Source: Lactobacillus agrestimuris (lineage in GTDB: Bacteria > Bacillota > Bacilli > Lactobacillales > Lactobacillaceae). Taken from it: a stretch of 37,984 bases of DNA. Of this stretch, positions 27,538 through 37,984 are shown one piece after another. Made by a program: the position numbers and the translations under genes. The stretch spans positions 1 to 37,984 of the forward strand of contig NZ_CALPCQ010000018.1 in NCBI RefSeq assembly GCF_943193025.1. Direction: 5' to 3'. Under the pieces are notes generated by a model. It did no database searches and had not been told where the DNA came from. It saw only the letters and a list, made by a program, of their open reading frames with translations. How positions within the stretch are numbered: the stretch's first letter is position 1; every line of letters begins with the position of its first letter.

Positions 27538-27559
27538 TAGTTTCTCTAACAGAATTTAT

Positions 27560-30500
27560 TTATTTTTGAGGATTTGCATCCTTAGCAGCCTCTTCTTCCT
27601 TCATTTGCTTTTCAATATCAGCAATTGAGTAAACTGATTGAGGCTTTTCAACATCAGCTTGTGGTTCCATGTTACGGTAAACAGGCATACCAGTACCAGC
27701 TGGAATAATCTTACCGATAATAACATTTTCCTTAAGTCCAAGAAGTGGGTCATTCTTACCACGGATTGATGCGTCGGTAAGAACACGAGTAGTTTCTTGG
27801 AATGATGCAGCAGACAAGAAACTATTAGTTTCAAGGGCAGCCTTAGTAATACCCAAGATAACACTTTGAGCAGTAGCTGGGATACCACCTGAAATAATAA
27901 CTTCCTTGTTACGGTCCTTAAATTGACCGATATCCATAATTTCACCTGGTAAAATATCAGTTTCACCTGGATCAAGGATACGAACCTTTTGCAACATTTG
28001 ACGAGTTAATACTTCGACGTGCTTATCAGAAATATCTACACCCTGCATTCTATATGCCTTTTGAACTTCGGCCAAGATATATTCTTCAGTAGTTAAAGTA
28101 TCCGTAACTTGAATCAATTCCTTAGGATCAACAGAACCAAGAGTTAACTTGTCACCACGGTGAACTTCATCACCTTCAGAAACAGCAACTGAAGCAGTGT
28201 AAGCAACACTATAAGTTCTAGTATCAATCTTACCCTTAACAGTGATTTCACGAGTATGATCTGCTGAGTTTTCTTCAATTGAATCAACAATACCGTCAAC
28301 TTCAGAAATTGTAGCACGACCTTTAGGATTACGTGCTTCGAACAATTCTTGAACACGAGGCAAACCTTGAGTAATATCTTCTGCACCGGCAACACCACCG
28401 TTGTGGAAAGTTCTCAAAGTAAGCTGAGTACCAGGTTCACCAATTGATTGAGCGGCAACAGTACCTACTGCTTCACCAACTTCAACTTCTTCACCAGTTG
28501 CTAAGTTCATACCGTAACACTTACGACATACACCGTGTGGAGTGTCACAAGTAAGAATTGAACGAATCTTAACATCTTGAACACCAGCATCAACAACCTT
28601 ATGAGCCAAGTTTTCATCCATCATGACATCCTTAGCAACGATTGTTTCACCAGTTTCTGGATCCTTAACAGTTTCAGCAGTGAAACGACCAACTAAACGA
28701 TCGAATAATGGCTCGATCATTTCGTCACCTTCCATGATTGCCTTAACTGTAATACCACGATCAGTACCACAATCATCATCACGGATAATAACATCCTGGG
28801 CAACATCAACAAGACGACGAGTCAAGTAACCTGATTGAGCTGTCTTCAAGGCTGTATCTGTCATACCCTTACGAGCACCGTGAGTGGACATGAATAATTC
28901 AAGCACTGACAAACCTTCCTTAAAGTTTGAAGTAACTGGAATTTCGAACAATCCACCGTTAGGAGTGGCCATAAGTCCACGCATACCGGCTAACTGAGTA
29001 AAGTTAGAAATGTTACCACGGGCACCTGAGTCAGCCATGACAGTGATTGGGTTACGTGGGTCATAAATTTGAGCAATTTCGTTTTGAACTTCATCCTTAC
29101 ATGCGTTCCAAATACTAATTACTCGATCGTGACGTTCTTGTTCAGTAATAAGACCACGTCTAAATTGCTTAGAAACAACATCAACTTGTTTGTGGGCCTT
29201 TTCTACCTTTTCGTCCTTATCGGCAATTTCAGGAACATCGTTCATACCAATAGTAATACCTGAAGTTGTTGAAGCAGTGTAACCTAACTTCTTCAAATCA
29301 TCAAGATATTCTGAAGTTCTTTGAACCTTGTAGTATTTGTAGATTGTGGCAATTGAATCTGATAAGAAACTACTCTTGAATGGAGTATCAATTAAATCAG
29401 AAGCAACTTCATCAATCTTCTCATGAATATCTTCACCTTCATTTAAGAAATACTTTTCATTAAGTGGGTTGTTCAAGTTTTCTTCAGTAGGTTCATTAAT
29501 GTAGAAGTAGTCTTCTGGGAATACTTCATTAAATACAATCTTACCGTAAGTAGTAATGAAGATACCATTTTCTTTACCTTCTGGCCATGACTTCTTAGGC
29601 ATTGAACTTGCTGACATACCAATAATTGTATGGTAGTGAATATCACCATTTTCGTAAGCTACTGCAGCTTCGTCAGGTGAACTAAAGATCATTCCTTCAC
29701 CTTCACGACCCTTTTCAGCTTGAGTTAACCAGTAGTTACCCAATACGACATCCTGTGAAGGAGTTACGATTGGCTTACCATCCTTAGGTGCCAAAATGTG
29801 GTGAGCTGCAAGCATAAGCAAACGTGATTCTGCAACAGCTTCATCAGACAATGGAACGTGGATGGCCATCTGGTCACCATCGAAGTCGGCATTGTAGGCT
29901 TCACAAGCAAGTGGGTGAAGACGAATTGATTTACCTGGAACTAAAATTGGTTCAAAGGCTTGAATACTCAAACGGTGAAGAGTAGGTGCTCTGTTCAAAA
30001 GAACTGGACGTTCCTTAATTACGTCTTCAAGTACATCCCAGATATCATCATCTTCACGATCAATCTTACGTTTAGCATTCTTAATATTTGAAGCAATTCC
30101 ACGCTTAACTAATTCGTGCATTACAAATGGCTTGAATAATTCAAGTGCCATTGGACGAGGCACACCACATTGATATAACTTCAATTTTGGTGAAACATCG
30201 ATAACCGAACGACCTGAGTAGTCAACACGCTTACCAAGTAAGTTTTGACGGAAACGACCTTGCTTACCCTTAAGCATGTGTGAAAGTGACTTAAGTGGAC
30301 GGTTACCTGGTCCAACAACTGGACGACCACGACGACCATTATCAATTAAGGCATCAACAGCTTCTTGAAGCATACGCTTTTCGTTTTGAACAATGATGTT
30401 TGGTGCGTTTAAATCAAGTAATCTCTTCAAACGATTATTACGGTTAATAACACGTCTGTATAAATCATTCAAGTCTGAGGTAGCGAAACGACCACCTTCA

Positions 30501-31231
30501 AGTTGAACCATTGGACGCAAATCTGGTGGAATTACTGGAACAGCATCCATAACCATCCATTCAGGCTTGTTACCGGAATTCTTAAATGCATCTAAGATAT
30601 CCAATCTTCTGATTGCTCGAGTACGCTTTTGACCAGTTACTGTTTGAAGTTCTTTCTTCAATTCAACAATTTCTTTATCAAGGTCAACCATCTTAAGCAA
30701 ATCACGGATTGCTTCGGCACCCATCTTAGCAACAAAACGCTTGCCGTACTTAGCTTTTTGTTCACGGTATTCTGCTTCAGTCAATAATTGCTTTGGTTCA
30801 AGATCAGTATCACCTGGATCAATTACGATATATGCAGCAAAGTAAATAACTTCTTCAAGAAGTCTTGGTGAAATATCTAACACCAAACCCATTCTTGATG
30901 GAATACCCTTGAAGTACCAAATGTGAGTTACAGGAGCAGCAAGTTCGATGTGACCCATACGTTCTCTTCTAACTTTAGCTGAGGTAACTTCTACACCGCA
31001 TCGATCACAAACGATGCCACGATATCTAACGCCCTTGTATTTACCACAAGCACAGGACCAATCTTTAGTAGGTCCAAAAATTCTTTCATCAAACAAACCG
31101 TCTTTTTCTGGCTTTAAAGTACGGTAGTTGATTGTTTCTGGCTTCTTTACTTCACCATATGACCAGCTTCTGATCTTATTTGGTGATGCAAGACCAATTT
31201 GCATACTTTCAAACTTATTTACGTCGATCAA
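27560..31231 (-). CDS. rpoC: RNA polymerase beta' subunit
   Basis: 1223 residues. N-terminal zinc site C60, C62, C75 and C78; active-site magnesium motif NADFDGDQM with D449, D451 and D453; second zinc cluster in [13 protein letters not shown]; trigger-loop region [19 protein letters not shown]. The start is TTG at 31229-31231 with AGGAGG (31240-31245) eight bases upstream. Sixteen bases follow the rpoB stop. Confidence 0.98.
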   Translation of the reverse strand: MIDVNKFESMQIGLASPNKIRSWSYGEVKKPETINYRTLKPEKDGLFDERIFGPTKDWSCACGKYKGVRYRGIVCDRCGVEVTSAKVRRERMGHIELAAPVTHIWYFKGIPSRMGLVLDISPRLLEEVIYFAAYIVIDPGDTDLEPKQLLTEAEYREQKAKYGKRFVAKMGAEAIRDLLKMVDLDKEIVELKKELQTVTGQKRTRAIRRLDILDAFKNSGNKPEWMVMDAVPVIPPDLRPMVQLEGGRFATSDLNDLYRRVINRNNRLKRLLDLNAPNIIVQNEKRMLQEAVDALIDNGRRGRPVVGPGNRPLKSLSHMLKGKQGRFRQNLLGKRVDYSGRSVIDVSPKLKLYQCGVPRPMALELFKPFVMHELVKRGIASNIKNAKRKIDREDDDIWDVLEDVIKERPVLLNRAPTLHRLSIQAFEPILVPGKSIRLHPLACEAYNADFDGDQMAIHVPLSDEAVAESRLLMLAAHHILAPKDGKPIVTPSQDVVLGNYWLTQAEKGREGEGMIFSSPDEAAVAYENGDIHYHTIIGMSASSMPKKSWPEGKENGIFITTYGKIVFNEVFPEDYFYINEPTEENLNNPLNEKYFLNEGEDIHEKIDEVASDLIDTPFKSSFLSDSIATIYKYYKVQRTSEYLDDLKKLGYTASTTSGITIGMNDVPEIADKDEKVEKAHKQVDVVSKQFRRGLITEQERHDRVISIWNACKDEVQNEIAQIYDPRNPITVMADSGARGNISNFTQLAGMRGLMATPNGGLFEIPVTSNFKEGLSVLELFMSTHGARKGMTDTALKTAQSGYLTRRLVDVAQDVIIRDDDCGTDRGITVKAIMEGDEMIEPLFDRLVGRFTAETVKDPETGETIVAKDVMMDENLAHKVVDAGVQDVKIRSILTCDTPHGVCRKCYGMNLATGEEVEVGEAVGTVAAQSIGEPGTQLTLRTFHNGGVAGAEDITQGLPRVQELFEARNPKGRATISEVDGIVDSIEENSADHTREITVKGKIDTRTYSVAYTASVAVSEGDEVHRGDKLTLGSVDPKELIQVTDTLTTEEYILAEVQKAYRMQGVDISDKHVEVLTRQMLQKVRILDPGETDILPGEIMDIGQFKDRNKEVIISGGIPATAQSVILGITKAALETNSFLSAASFQETTRVLTDASIRGKNDPLLGLKENVIIGKIIPAGTGMPVYRNMEPQADVEKPQSVYSIADIEKQMKEEEAAKDANPQK

Positions 31232-31247
31232 AAGTTTAACCTCCTAA

Positions 31248-34200
31248 TTACTTAGAAACTTTATCGTCGGATTCATCTACTGGAGTCTTTTCTGGCTTAT
31301 CTGCAGATTCATTATCCTTGTCTTCTGATTTATCAGTTTCTGCGGCTAACTTCTTCTTTTGCTGCTCTTCAGCCAATTGAGATAGAGTATCAATATTTAG
31401 ATGTTCATTAGAATCATCATCCATATCACGGAGTTCAATTTGATTATGATCCATATCAAGAACTCTAATATCCAAACCTAATGATTGCAATTCTTTTACA
31501 AGAACACGGAATGATTCAGGAACACCTGGCTTAGGAATTCTTTCCCCCTTAACAATTGCTTCATATGCTCTTACACGACCAACAACGTCATCTGACTTGT
31601 AAGTCAAGATTTCTTGTAATGTGTAAGCTGCACCGTAAGCTTCAAGGGCCCAAACTTCCATTTCACCGAAACGCTGTCCACCAAATTGTGCCTTACCACC
31701 AAGAGGTTGTTGAGTAACCAATGAGTAAGGTCCAATTGAACGAGCGTGAATCTTATCATCAACCATGTGAGTAAGTTTCAAGTAGTGCATGACACCAACT
31801 GATACACGGTTGTGGAATGGTTCACCGGTACGACCATCATAAACAACAGTCTTACCATCTTTATCAACACCTGCTTGACGAACAGTATCCCAAACATCAC
31901 TTTCATCAGCACCATCAAATACTGGAGTAGCAACGTGGATACCTAATTGACGTGCAGCTGCACCTAAGTGAAGTTCCAAAAGCTGTCCGATGTTCATACG
32001 TGAAGGCACACCCATTGGGTTCAAACAAATGTCTACTGGAGTACCATCTGGTAAGTATGGCATATCTTCTTCTGGCATAACTGCAGCAACAGTACCCTTG
32101 TTACCGTGACGACCAGACATCTTGTCCCCAACTTGAATCTTTCTCTTTTGAGCAATGTAGACACGAACTAAGGTATTTACACCTGGTGAAAGTTCATCTC
32201 CACCTTCACGAGTATAAACCTTAACATCTTGAACGATACCGCCACCGCCGTGAGGTACACGGAGTGAAGTATCACGAACTTCACGAGCCTTTTCACCAAA
32301 GATAGCGTGAAGCAATCTTTCTTCGGCTGATAATTCAGTTACACCCTTAGGAGTTACCTTACCAACCAAAATATCACCATCATGAACTTCAGCACCAACA
32401 CGAACAATACCGTCAGCATCAAGATCCTTCAATGCATCTTCACCAACGTTAGGAAGTTCACGGGTAATTTCTTCAGGTCCAAGCTTAGTATCACGAGCTT
32501 CTGATTCGAAGTCTTCAATACTAATTGAAGTGTAGACATCATCCTTAACCAAACGTTCTGAAAGTAAGATGGCATCTTCGTAGTTGTACATGTTCCAAGT
32601 CATAAACGCAATAAGTGGGTTTTGACCCAAAGCAAGTTCACCATGATCCATAGTAGGACCGTTGGCAATAACATCACTAGCTTCTACGAATTCACCCTTC
32701 TTAACGTTAGGTGTTTGGTTGTAAGACTTAGAGTTGTTAGAACGACGATACTTTTCAAGAACATACTTATCTAAAGTTCCATCTTCACGTCTAATTCTAA
32801 TTTCAGCAGCATCTACATATTCAACAGTACCAGCTGCTTTAGCTAAAAGTGCTGCACCTGAATCGTGAGCTGCACGATATTCCATACCAGTACCAACAAG
32901 TGAACTATGTGGATTAATAAGTGGTGCTGCCTGACGTTGCTGGTTGGCACCCATCAATGCACGGTTTGAGTCATCGTTTTCAAGGAATGGGATACATGCT
33001 GAGGCAACAGACACAACTTGCTTAGGAATAACGTCCATATAGTCAATCTTATCTGGAGTAACTTCGACGTTATCTTCCTTTGAACGAGCCAAAATCAAAT
33101 CTTGCTTAAATGAACCATCTTCATTTAATGGAGTGTTGGCACCGGCAATAATGTAATTATCTTCAACATCGGCAGTTAAGTAATCGATCTTATCAGTAAC
33201 CTTGTGAGTCTTCCAAGATACACGACGGTATGGAGTTTCAATGAAACCATACTTGTTAATGATTGCGTATGATGCTAAAGAGTTAATCAAACCAATGTTA
33301 GGTCCTTCAGGAGTTTCGATAGGACATAAACGACCATAGTGAGTATAGTGAACGTCACGAACTTCATATCCGGCACGATCACGAGTCAAACCACCAGGTC
33401 CAAGAGCTGACATACGACGCTTGTGAGTTAATTCTCCAAGTGGGTTGTGTTGGTCCATGAACTGTGAAAGTTGTGATGAACCAAAGAATTCCTTGATACT
33501 TGCAACAATTGGACGAATGTTAATCAATTGTTGTGGAGTAACAGTTGAAGGATCTTGGATTGACATTCTTTCACGAACAACACGTTCCATTCTTGCTAAA
33601 CCAATTCTGAATTGGTTTTGAAGAAGTTCACCAACACGACGAATACGACGGTTACCTAAGTGGTCAATATCATCAGTTGTTCCAATATTATCTTGAAGTG
33701 CCAAGAAGTAGTTAATTGATGATAAAACATCAGCTGGAGTTAAGTACTTAACATCTTCGGCGATATGACCATTAGAAATTAACTTAACTTCACGTTCAGG
33801 ATCAACCTTTGAGAAGACCTTAATTTCTTGAACAGTAATAGGATCTGGCAAGACACCTTCTTTTGATGGTTCGTAAGTTACCATCTTGAAGTCATCACGA
33901 TCAAGGTACTTTTCAAGATTATCCATTACTTCGTGAGTAACTACAGTACCCTTCTTAGCAATGATTTCACCAGTATCTGGATCAGCCAAAGTTTCTGCAA
34001 GAGTTTGACCGTATAAACGGTTCTTAAGTGAAAGCTTCTTATTGATCTTGTAACGACCGACTGGAGCGAGGTCGTAACGACGTGGATCGAAGAAACGAGC
34101 GTACAAAAGTGAACGAGATGAATCAGTTGTCTTTGGTTCACCTGGACGCAATCTTTCGTAAATATCCTTCAAAGCTTCTGCAACTCTAGAATCAGCAGGG

Positions 34201-34886
34201 TTCTTATGAACATCCTTTTCTAAAGTAAATTGCAAAGTATCACTTTGACCAAACATATCTAAGATTTCACCATCAGAACCAATACCCATAGCTCTGATTA
34301 ATACAGTCAAAGGCAACTTACGAGTACGGTCAACACGTACGTAAGAAACATTCTTGGCATCATTTTCGTATTCAAGCCATGCACCACGGTTTGGAATAAC
34401 TGTTGCACCAAAGATTTGACGACCGTTCTTATCAAATTCACCTGAGTAATATACACCAGGAGATCTAACTAATTGAGAAACGATAACTCTTTCGGCACCG
34501 TTAATGATGAATGAACCTGATTCAGTCATTAATGGCAAATCACCAAAGAATACGTCTTGAGTCTTAATTTCACCAGTTTCTTGATTGGTCAACTTCAAAG
34601 TTACGTGCATAGGTGCTGAGTAAGTAGCATCATGATCACGAGCTTCATCTACAGTGTACTTAGGCTTTTGTAAATTGTAGCCTACGTATTCTAATGAAAG
34701 CTTACCTGAGAAGTCGCCGATTGGCATAATATCATCGAAAACTTCTTTAATACCTTGGTCAAGAAACCATTTATATGATTCGGTTTGTACATCAGTCAAG
34801 TTAGGTAATTTCAAAACTTCTTTAATCTTTGAGAAACTACGTCTTGTACGATGCTTACCGTAATTTACTACATGTCCGTTTAGCAA
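31248..34886 (-). CDS. rpoB: RNA polymerase beta subunit
   Basis: I start at TTG 34884-34886, giving 1212 residues beginning [19 protein letters not shown] as in relatives; AAAGGA is eight bases upstream. The nearby ATG at 34895 abuts the same site with no spacing, and a TTG at 34916 has none. The rifampicin pocket [20 protein letters not shown] with [11 protein letters not shown] keeps the sensitive Asp, His and Ser. [10 protein letters not shown] lies near the active centre. The C-terminus ends in an acidic-lysine tail. Own promoter and attenuator-like leader precede it. Confidence 0.97.
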   Translation of the reverse strand: MLNGHVVNYGKHRTRRSFSKIKEVLKLPNLTDVQTESYKWFLDQGIKEVFDDIMPIGDFSGKLSLEYVGYNLQKPKYTVDEARDHDATYSAPMHVTLKLTNQETGEIKTQDVFFGDLPLMTESGSFIINGAERVIVSQLVRSPGVYYSGEFDKNGRQIFGATVIPNRGAWLEYENDAKNVSYVRVDRTRKLPLTVLIRAMGIGSDGEILDMFGQSDTLQFTLEKDVHKNPADSRVAEALKDIYERLRPGEPKTTDSSRSLLYARFFDPRRYDLAPVGRYKINKKLSLKNRLYGQTLAETLADPDTGEIIAKKGTVVTHEVMDNLEKYLDRDDFKMVTYEPSKEGVLPDPITVQEIKVFSKVDPEREVKLISNGHIAEDVKYLTPADVLSSINYFLALQDNIGTTDDIDHLGNRRIRRVGELLQNQFRIGLARMERVVRERMSIQDPSTVTPQQLINIRPIVASIKEFFGSSQLSQFMDQHNPLGELTHKRRMSALGPGGLTRDRAGYEVRDVHYTHYGRLCPIETPEGPNIGLINSLASYAIINKYGFIETPYRRVSWKTHKVTDKIDYLTADVEDNYIIAGANTPLNEDGSFKQDLILARSKEDNVEVTPDKIDYMDVIPKQVVSVASACIPFLENDDSNRALMGANQQRQAAPLINPHSSLVGTGMEYRAAHDSGAALLAKAAGTVEYVDAAEIRIRREDGTLDKYVLEKYRRSNNSKSYNQTPNVKKGEFVEASDVIANGPTMDHGELALGQNPLIAFMTWNMYNYEDAILLSERLVKDDVYTSISIEDFESEARDTKLGPEEITRELPNVGEDALKDLDADGIVRVGAEVHDGDILVGKVTPKGVTELSAEERLLHAIFGEKAREVRDTSLRVPHGGGGIVQDVKVYTREGGDELSPGVNTLVRVYIAQKRKIQVGDKMSGRHGNKGTVAAVMPEEDMPYLPDGTPVDICLNPMGVPSRMNIGQLLELHLGAAARQLGIHVATPVFDGADESDVWDTVRQAGVDKDGKTVVYDGRTGEPFHNRVSVGVMHYLKLTHMVDDKIHARSIGPYSLVTQQPLGGKAQFGGQRFGEMEVWALEAYGAAYTLQEILTYKSDDVVGRVRAYEAIVKGERIPKPGVPESFRVLVKELQSLGLDIRVLDMDHNQIELRDMDDDSNEHLNIDTLSQLAEEQQKKKLAAETDKSEDKDNESADKPEKTPVDESDDKVSK

Positions 34887-34962
34887 GGAAAACATCCTTT
34901 CTGTTAGAGAAAGCAAATATTACAATTCTGTTACAAAATTAAAAAACTGGAATTTATGGCAT

Positions 34963-34999
34963 AAAAAAGACAAAAACAACAAATGTTGTTTTTGTCTTT
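34963..34999 (-). terminator. Strong terminator inside the rpoB leader
   Basis: AAAGACAAAAACAAC (read on the minus strand from 34999 to 34985) pairs perfectly over 15 bp with its complement at 34966-34980 around an ATTT loop, then TTT. It lies downstream of the rpoB promoter and about 75 bases before the rpoB start. It can end clpC transcripts and attenuate rpoB. Confidence 0.85.
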
Positions 35000-35002
35000 A
35001 TC

Positions 35003-35030
35003 ATTTTGCTGGACAATAGATCAGCAAAAT
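35003..35030 (-). ncRNA. Lacto-rpoB-like hairpin in the rpoB 5' UTR
   Basis: ATTTTGCTG (35022-35030 on the minus strand) pairs over 9 bp with CAGCAAAAT (35003-35011) around a 10-base loop, just before the terminator. The position in the rpoB 5' UTR of a lactobacillus matches the published Lacto-rpoB motif; identity is by location and form, not alignment. Confidence 0.5.
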
Positions 35031-35060
35031 CCTGAAACTCAGTCTTTTAAATCAAAAACT

Positions 35061-35089
35061 AGTTTATCTTATATATACCAAATTGTCAA
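35061..35089 (-). promoter_or_regulatory. Promoter of rpoB-rpoC
   Basis: Consensus -35 TTGACA (35084-35089), 17-base spacer, -10 TAAACT (35061-35066). It lies 29 bases past the clpC stop and about 165 bases before the rpoB start. Confidence 0.8.
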
Positions 35090-35117
35090 TCTTTGCAACT
35101 ACAAATAAATTAATTTT

Positions 35118-37607
35118 CTATTTCTTTACTAATTCTTTAGAATTAACAATATCAAATTTCAATTTACCTCGATTAGAACCAATCTTCAAGGTATCGCCAT
35201 CAATAAGATCACCATTAATAATCATTTCAGCAACCTTGTTTTCAATATTATTCTGAATTGCTCTTCTTAATGGACGAGCACCATTTTCAGGATCATATCC
35301 ATCTTTAGCAATTGTATCTAATGCGGCTCTTGAAATCTTAAGTTCAATTCCCTTCTTTTGCAAACGAGTAACTAACTTGTGCGTTAAGAGGGTAACAATT
35401 TGACGAAGCTCTTCTTTATTAAGCTCATCGAAGATAATCGTTTCATCAATTCTGTTCAAAAATTCTGGACGGAAGAATTGCTTCAAAGCTTGCTTAACTT
35501 TATCTTCACGCATCTTAGCTTGACTTTCATCATTAGCATTAAAGCCAACCATGTTTGATTCAAATAAGCTTCTTGAACCTAAGTTTGAGGTCATAATGAC
35601 AATCGTATTTCTAAAGTCGACTTTTCTTCCTTTAGAGTCGGTCAAGAAACCTTCATCTAAAACTTGTAATAGTAAGTTAAATACATCTGGATTGGCTTTT
35701 TCTACTTCATCAAGTAAAACTACGGAGTATGGATGACGACGAACTTTTTCTGAAAGTTGTCCACCTTCTTCGTATCCAACATATCCTGGAGCCGAACCGA
35801 TCAACTTGCTACTTGCAATTTGATCCATGTATTCAGACATATCTACTCGAATAATATTATCTTCTGAACCGAACATTGTTGCAGCAACTGACTTAGCAAG
35901 CTCTGTCTTACCAACACCAGTAGGTCCTAAGAACAAGAATGAACCGATCGGACGCTTTTCATCCTTAATACCACTACGTGATCTGCGAATTGCACGAGCA
36001 ACTGCATTAACGGCCTTATCTTGCCCAATAACCCTTTCATGGAGTACAGTTTCAAGATTGGCAAGCTTCTTGCTTTCATCTTGATTCATTTGAGTAACTG
36101 GAACTCCTGTCCATGATGAAACAACCTTAGCGATATCTTCAACATTCACGACTGCCTTATCACTTATTTGATCAGTCAAACTATCAACAAGCTTTTTACG
36201 AGTCTCGTTGAGACTGTTTTGCTTATCTTGCAACTTAGCGGCTTCGACGAAGTTTTGACTCGCAGCAGCAACATTCTTTTGATCAATAATTTTCTTTAAT
36301 TGCTCATCAATTTGAAGTAGACGCTTATTTGAACCAACGCCATTTTTAATTTTTACAGCTGAACCTGCTTCATCAATTAAGTCGATTGCCTTATCAGGTA
36401 AATAACGATCAGAAATATATCTGGTAGAAAGATCAACCGCAGCCTTGATACTTTCATCAGTAATAGTTACATGGTGGAACTTTTCATATTTTGCCTTTAA
36501 ACCTTCAATAATTTGAATTGTCTCTTCTGGAGAAGGTTCATCCAATCGAACTTGTTGGAAACGACGAGCTAAAGCTTTATCTTTTTCGATGTATTTTTGA
36601 TATTCATCAAAAGTAGTTGCACCGATAATTTGAATTCCACCACGAGCAAGTGCAGGTTTCAAAATATTAGATGCATCAATGGCACCTTCTGCTCCACCAG
36701 CACCAATCAAAGTATGTAACTCATCAATAAATAGAATCACTTTGCCATCTTTTTCAACTTCTTGCAAAATGTTCTTCATTCTATTTTCAAATTCACCACG
36801 ATATTTAGTACCAGCAACTAAATTGGCAAGATTAAGCGACATTACTCGCTTGTTTTGCAAATCGTGTGGTACATTTTTATTCACAATTGCCATAGCAATT
36901 GCCTCAGCAACCGCAGTCTTACCTACACCTGGTTCACCAATTAAAACTGGGTTGTTTTTTGTTCGACGTGACAAAATCTGAATCACGCGACCAATCTCTT
37001 CTTGACGGCCAATTACTGGATCAATTAGACCTTGTTTAACTCGTTCATTTAAATCAAGTGATACTTTATCAAGATTTGGAGTTGAACTCTTCTTAGTCTT
37101 TTTATCATTGGATGTTGCATTGGCAAACTCTGAATTATTATTCATCCAATTTTCAGCACCACCAAAGTCATCGATCTGATTAAGACCTTGTTCAACATCT
37201 GATCTTAACTGTTCAATATCAACATTAAGATTCTTCAAAATCAATGAGGATAATACTTGATCACTCGCAATTAGGCCCAATAAAATGTGACCTGTTTTAA
37301 TTTCACCATCACCATTTTTAGCGGCTTTTCTTTTGGCATAATCTAAAACCAAGTTAAGTCGTGGTGAGATTTCCATATAATCTGTATTTGCGGCTGAACC
37401 ATAACCTGTATAGCGTTCAATTTCTTCACGAACCATCGTTGGAGTAATATTCCATGCTCGTAAAATTTTACCTGCATCGCCATCTGATTCGATAATTAAC
37501 GCTAACAATACATGTTCAGTACCAATTAATCGATTATGAAAATTTTGTGCTTGTTCACGTGCAATTTCTAAAACATGATTTGCACTTTTACTGTAAGAAT
37601 TTTCCAT
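35118..37607 (-). CDS. clpC: AAA+ unfoldase ClpC (ATP-dependent Clp protease subunit)
   Basis: 829 residues. Unfolds substrates for ClpP. N-terminal repeat domain (residues 1-150), Walker A1 GEPGVGKT 224-231, Walker B1 ILFIDE 291-296, middle domain with a UVR-like segment near 445-465, Walker A2 GPTGVGKT 561-568, and the ClpP-docking tripeptide VGF at 687-689. The ATG at 37607 has AAGGAG ten bases upstream. No ctsR, mcsA or mcsB precedes it: tRNA genes do. I see no CIRCE element or tandem CtsR heptad in its upstream region. Confidence 0.95.
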   Translation of the reverse strand: MENSYSKSANHVLEIAREQAQNFHNRLIGTEHVLLALIIESDGDAGKILRAWNITPTMVREEIERYTGYGSAANTDYMEISPRLNLVLDYAKRKAAKNGDGEIKTGHILLGLIASDQVLSSLILKNLNVDIEQLRSDVEQGLNQIDDFGGAENWMNNNSEFANATSNDKKTKKSSTPNLDKVSLDLNERVKQGLIDPVIGRQEEIGRVIQILSRRTKNNPVLIGEPGVGKTAVAEAIAMAIVNKNVPHDLQNKRVMSLNLANLVAGTKYRGEFENRMKNILQEVEKDGKVILFIDELHTLIGAGGAEGAIDASNILKPALARGGIQIIGATTFDEYQKYIEKDKALARRFQQVRLDEPSPEETIQIIEGLKAKYEKFHHVTITDESIKAAVDLSTRYISDRYLPDKAIDLIDEAGSAVKIKNGVGSNKRLLQIDEQLKKIIDQKNVAAASQNFVEAAKLQDKQNSLNETRKKLVDSLTDQISDKAVVNVEDIAKVVSSWTGVPVTQMNQDESKKLANLETVLHERVIGQDKAVNAVARAIRRSRSGIKDEKRPIGSFLFLGPTGVGKTELAKSVAATMFGSEDNIIRVDMSEYMDQIASSKLIGSAPGYVGYEEGGQLSEKVRRHPYSVVLLDEVEKANPDVFNLLLQVLDEGFLTDSKGRKVDFRNTIVIMTSNLGSRSLFESNMVGFNANDESQAKMREDKVKQALKQFFRPEFLNRIDETIIFDELNKEELRQIVTLLTHKLVTRLQKKGIELKISRAALDTIAKDGYDPENGARPLRRAIQNNIENKVAEMIINGDLIDGDTLKIGSNRGKLKFDIVNSKELVKK

Positions 37608-37692
37608 GCAGACACCACTCCTTAAAAATCAATGGTAAATATTTTAGTCCTTTATCTCAACAAAGTAAAATCATTTATTTTTAGCTCAAACC

Positions 37693-37701
37693 ATTATAAC
37701 A
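37693..37701 (-). promoter_or_regulatory. Extended -10 promoter of clpC
   Basis: TGTTATAAT on the minus strand: TG at 37700-37701 and perfect -10 TATAAT at 37693-37698, about 85 bases before the ATG. No good -35; the spacing candidates are T-rich only. Confidence 0.6.
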
Positions 37702-37758
37702 AACGTATCTCCATTAAACTAAAAAAATACTTATATTTAGTAAGTCTTAAACTTCTTT

Positions 37759-37789
37759 AAAAAAATAGTCTAGGTAAAATTCCTAGACT
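37759..37789 (-). terminator. Terminator after tRNA-Pro
   Basis: AGTCTAGG (37767-37774) pairs with CCTAGACT (37782-37789) around a 7-base loop, followed on the minus strand by A and seven T (37759-37765). Confidence 0.85.
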
Positions 37790-37795
37790 GCCTTA

Positions 37796-37869
37796 TCGGG
37801 AAAACAGGATTTGAACCTGCGACCTCTGCGTCCCGAACGCAGCGCTCTACCAAGCTGAGCCATTTCCCG
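37796..37869 (-). tRNA. tRNA-Pro (anticodon CGG)
   Basis: A 74-base cloverleaf: acceptor CGGGAAA/TTTCCCG with discriminator A, D arm GCTC-AGCTTGGTA-GAGC, anticodon stem CTGCG/CGCAG with loop TTCGGGA, T arm GCAGG-TTCAAAT-CCTGT. The anticodon is CGG, with G37 as in other Pro tRNAs. CCA is not encoded. The 5' end lies only five bases after the T-run of the preceding terminator. Confidence 0.93.
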
Positions 37870-37874
37870 AGTAC

Positions 37875-37899
37875 AAAAAAGACTCACCGGAGGTGAGCC
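37875..37899 (-). terminator. Terminator-like hairpin between the two tRNA genes
   Basis: GGCTCACC (37892-37899 on the minus strand) pairs with GGTGAGTC (37881-37888) around TCC, with one G-U pair, followed by six T (37875-37880). It looks like the terminator of tRNA-Gly but lies directly before tRNA-Pro. Confidence 0.8.
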
Positions 37900-37908
37900 T
37901 TTAATCAT

Positions 37909-37983
37909 TGGAGCGGAAGACGGGATTCGAACCCGCGACCCCAACCATGGCAAGGTTGTGTTCTACCACTGAACTACTTCCGC
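37909..37983 (-). tRNA. tRNA-Gly (anticodon GCC)
   Basis: A 75-base gene including an encoded CCA: acceptor GCGGAAG/CTTCCGC with discriminator T, D arm GTTC-AGTGGTA-GAAC, anticodon stem CAACC/GGTTG with loop TTGCCAT, T arm GCGGG-TTCGAAT-CCCGT. The promoter lies beyond the right edge of the window. Confidence 0.95.
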
Positions 37984-37984
37984 A

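Noticed and set aside
31248..34886. Possible rifampicin-resistance changes in rpoB
   Set aside because: The Asp, His and Ser of the rifampicin pocket are the sensitive type.
34887..34916. Longer RpoB start at TTG 34916 or ATG 34895
   Set aside because: Neither has a properly spaced ribosome site, while TTG 34886 does and matches the family N-terminus.
1..37984. CRISPR array, prophage, toxin-antitoxin or defence genes
   Set aside because: No regularly spaced repeats and no such proteins in any frame I read; the window is core chromosome apart from the IS end.

Overview
The window reads as a chromosomal segment of a low-GC lactic acid bacterium, most likely Lactobacillus in the strict sense (acidophilus/gasseri/johnsonii relatives). 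Support comes from the RpoB N-terminus [19 protein letters not shown], zinc-type S14, L36 and adenylate kinase, an EcfA1-EcfA2-EcfT module next to the ribosomal genes, and RNA elements placed like the lactic-acid-bacterial L17 downstream element and Lacto-rpoB motif. The species is inferred from memory of protein sequences, not from a search.

Layout, left to right. 1-97: the end of an IS3-like insertion sequence running off the left edge. 126-1061: a P-loop kinase with an unrecognised C-terminal half. 1168-3624: a minus-strand operon of two histidine-phosphatase-superfamily enzymes bracketing a cation diffusion facilitator and a small membrane protein. 3672-5098: a TauE/SafE-type permease and a divergent DJ-1/PfpI protein. 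5347-9580: rpsI, rplM, truA, ecfT, ecfA2 and ecfA1. 9623-9734: structured RNA downstream of rplQ. 9749-23289: one uninterrupted minus-strand run of S10, spc and alpha operon genes (rpsJ to rplQ, including secY, adk, infA and rpoA). 23604-26629: fusA, rpsG, rpsL (str operon). 26816-27493: a plus-strand prepilin peptidase. 27560-34886: rpoC and rpoB. 35118-37607: clpC. 37796-37983: tRNA-Pro(CGG) and tRNA-Gly(GCC).

Almost everything is on the minus strand; only the DJ-1 protein and the prepilin peptidase are on the plus strand. The main block supplies the ribosome, RNA polymerase, EF-G, IF-1, SecY and adenylate kinase. Most ribosomal genes are separated by 10-30 bases or overlap, which suggests translational coupling. 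Good promoters are visible before rpsJ, rpoB, rpsL, rplM and clpC, and structured leaders before rpsJ, rplM, rpsL and rpoB.

I see no CRISPR array, defence island, prophage or clearly new multi-gene system. The best leads are regulatory: a strong terminator inside the rpoB leader, the structured RNA after rplQ, a terminator wedged between two tRNA genes, and frequent TTG starts in essential genes (rpoB, rpoC, rplB, rplM, rpsQ, infA). The odd coding items are the kinase's C-terminal half, the His/Asn metal site of the CDF transporter, and a prepilin peptidase gene inside the rpoC-rpsL interval.
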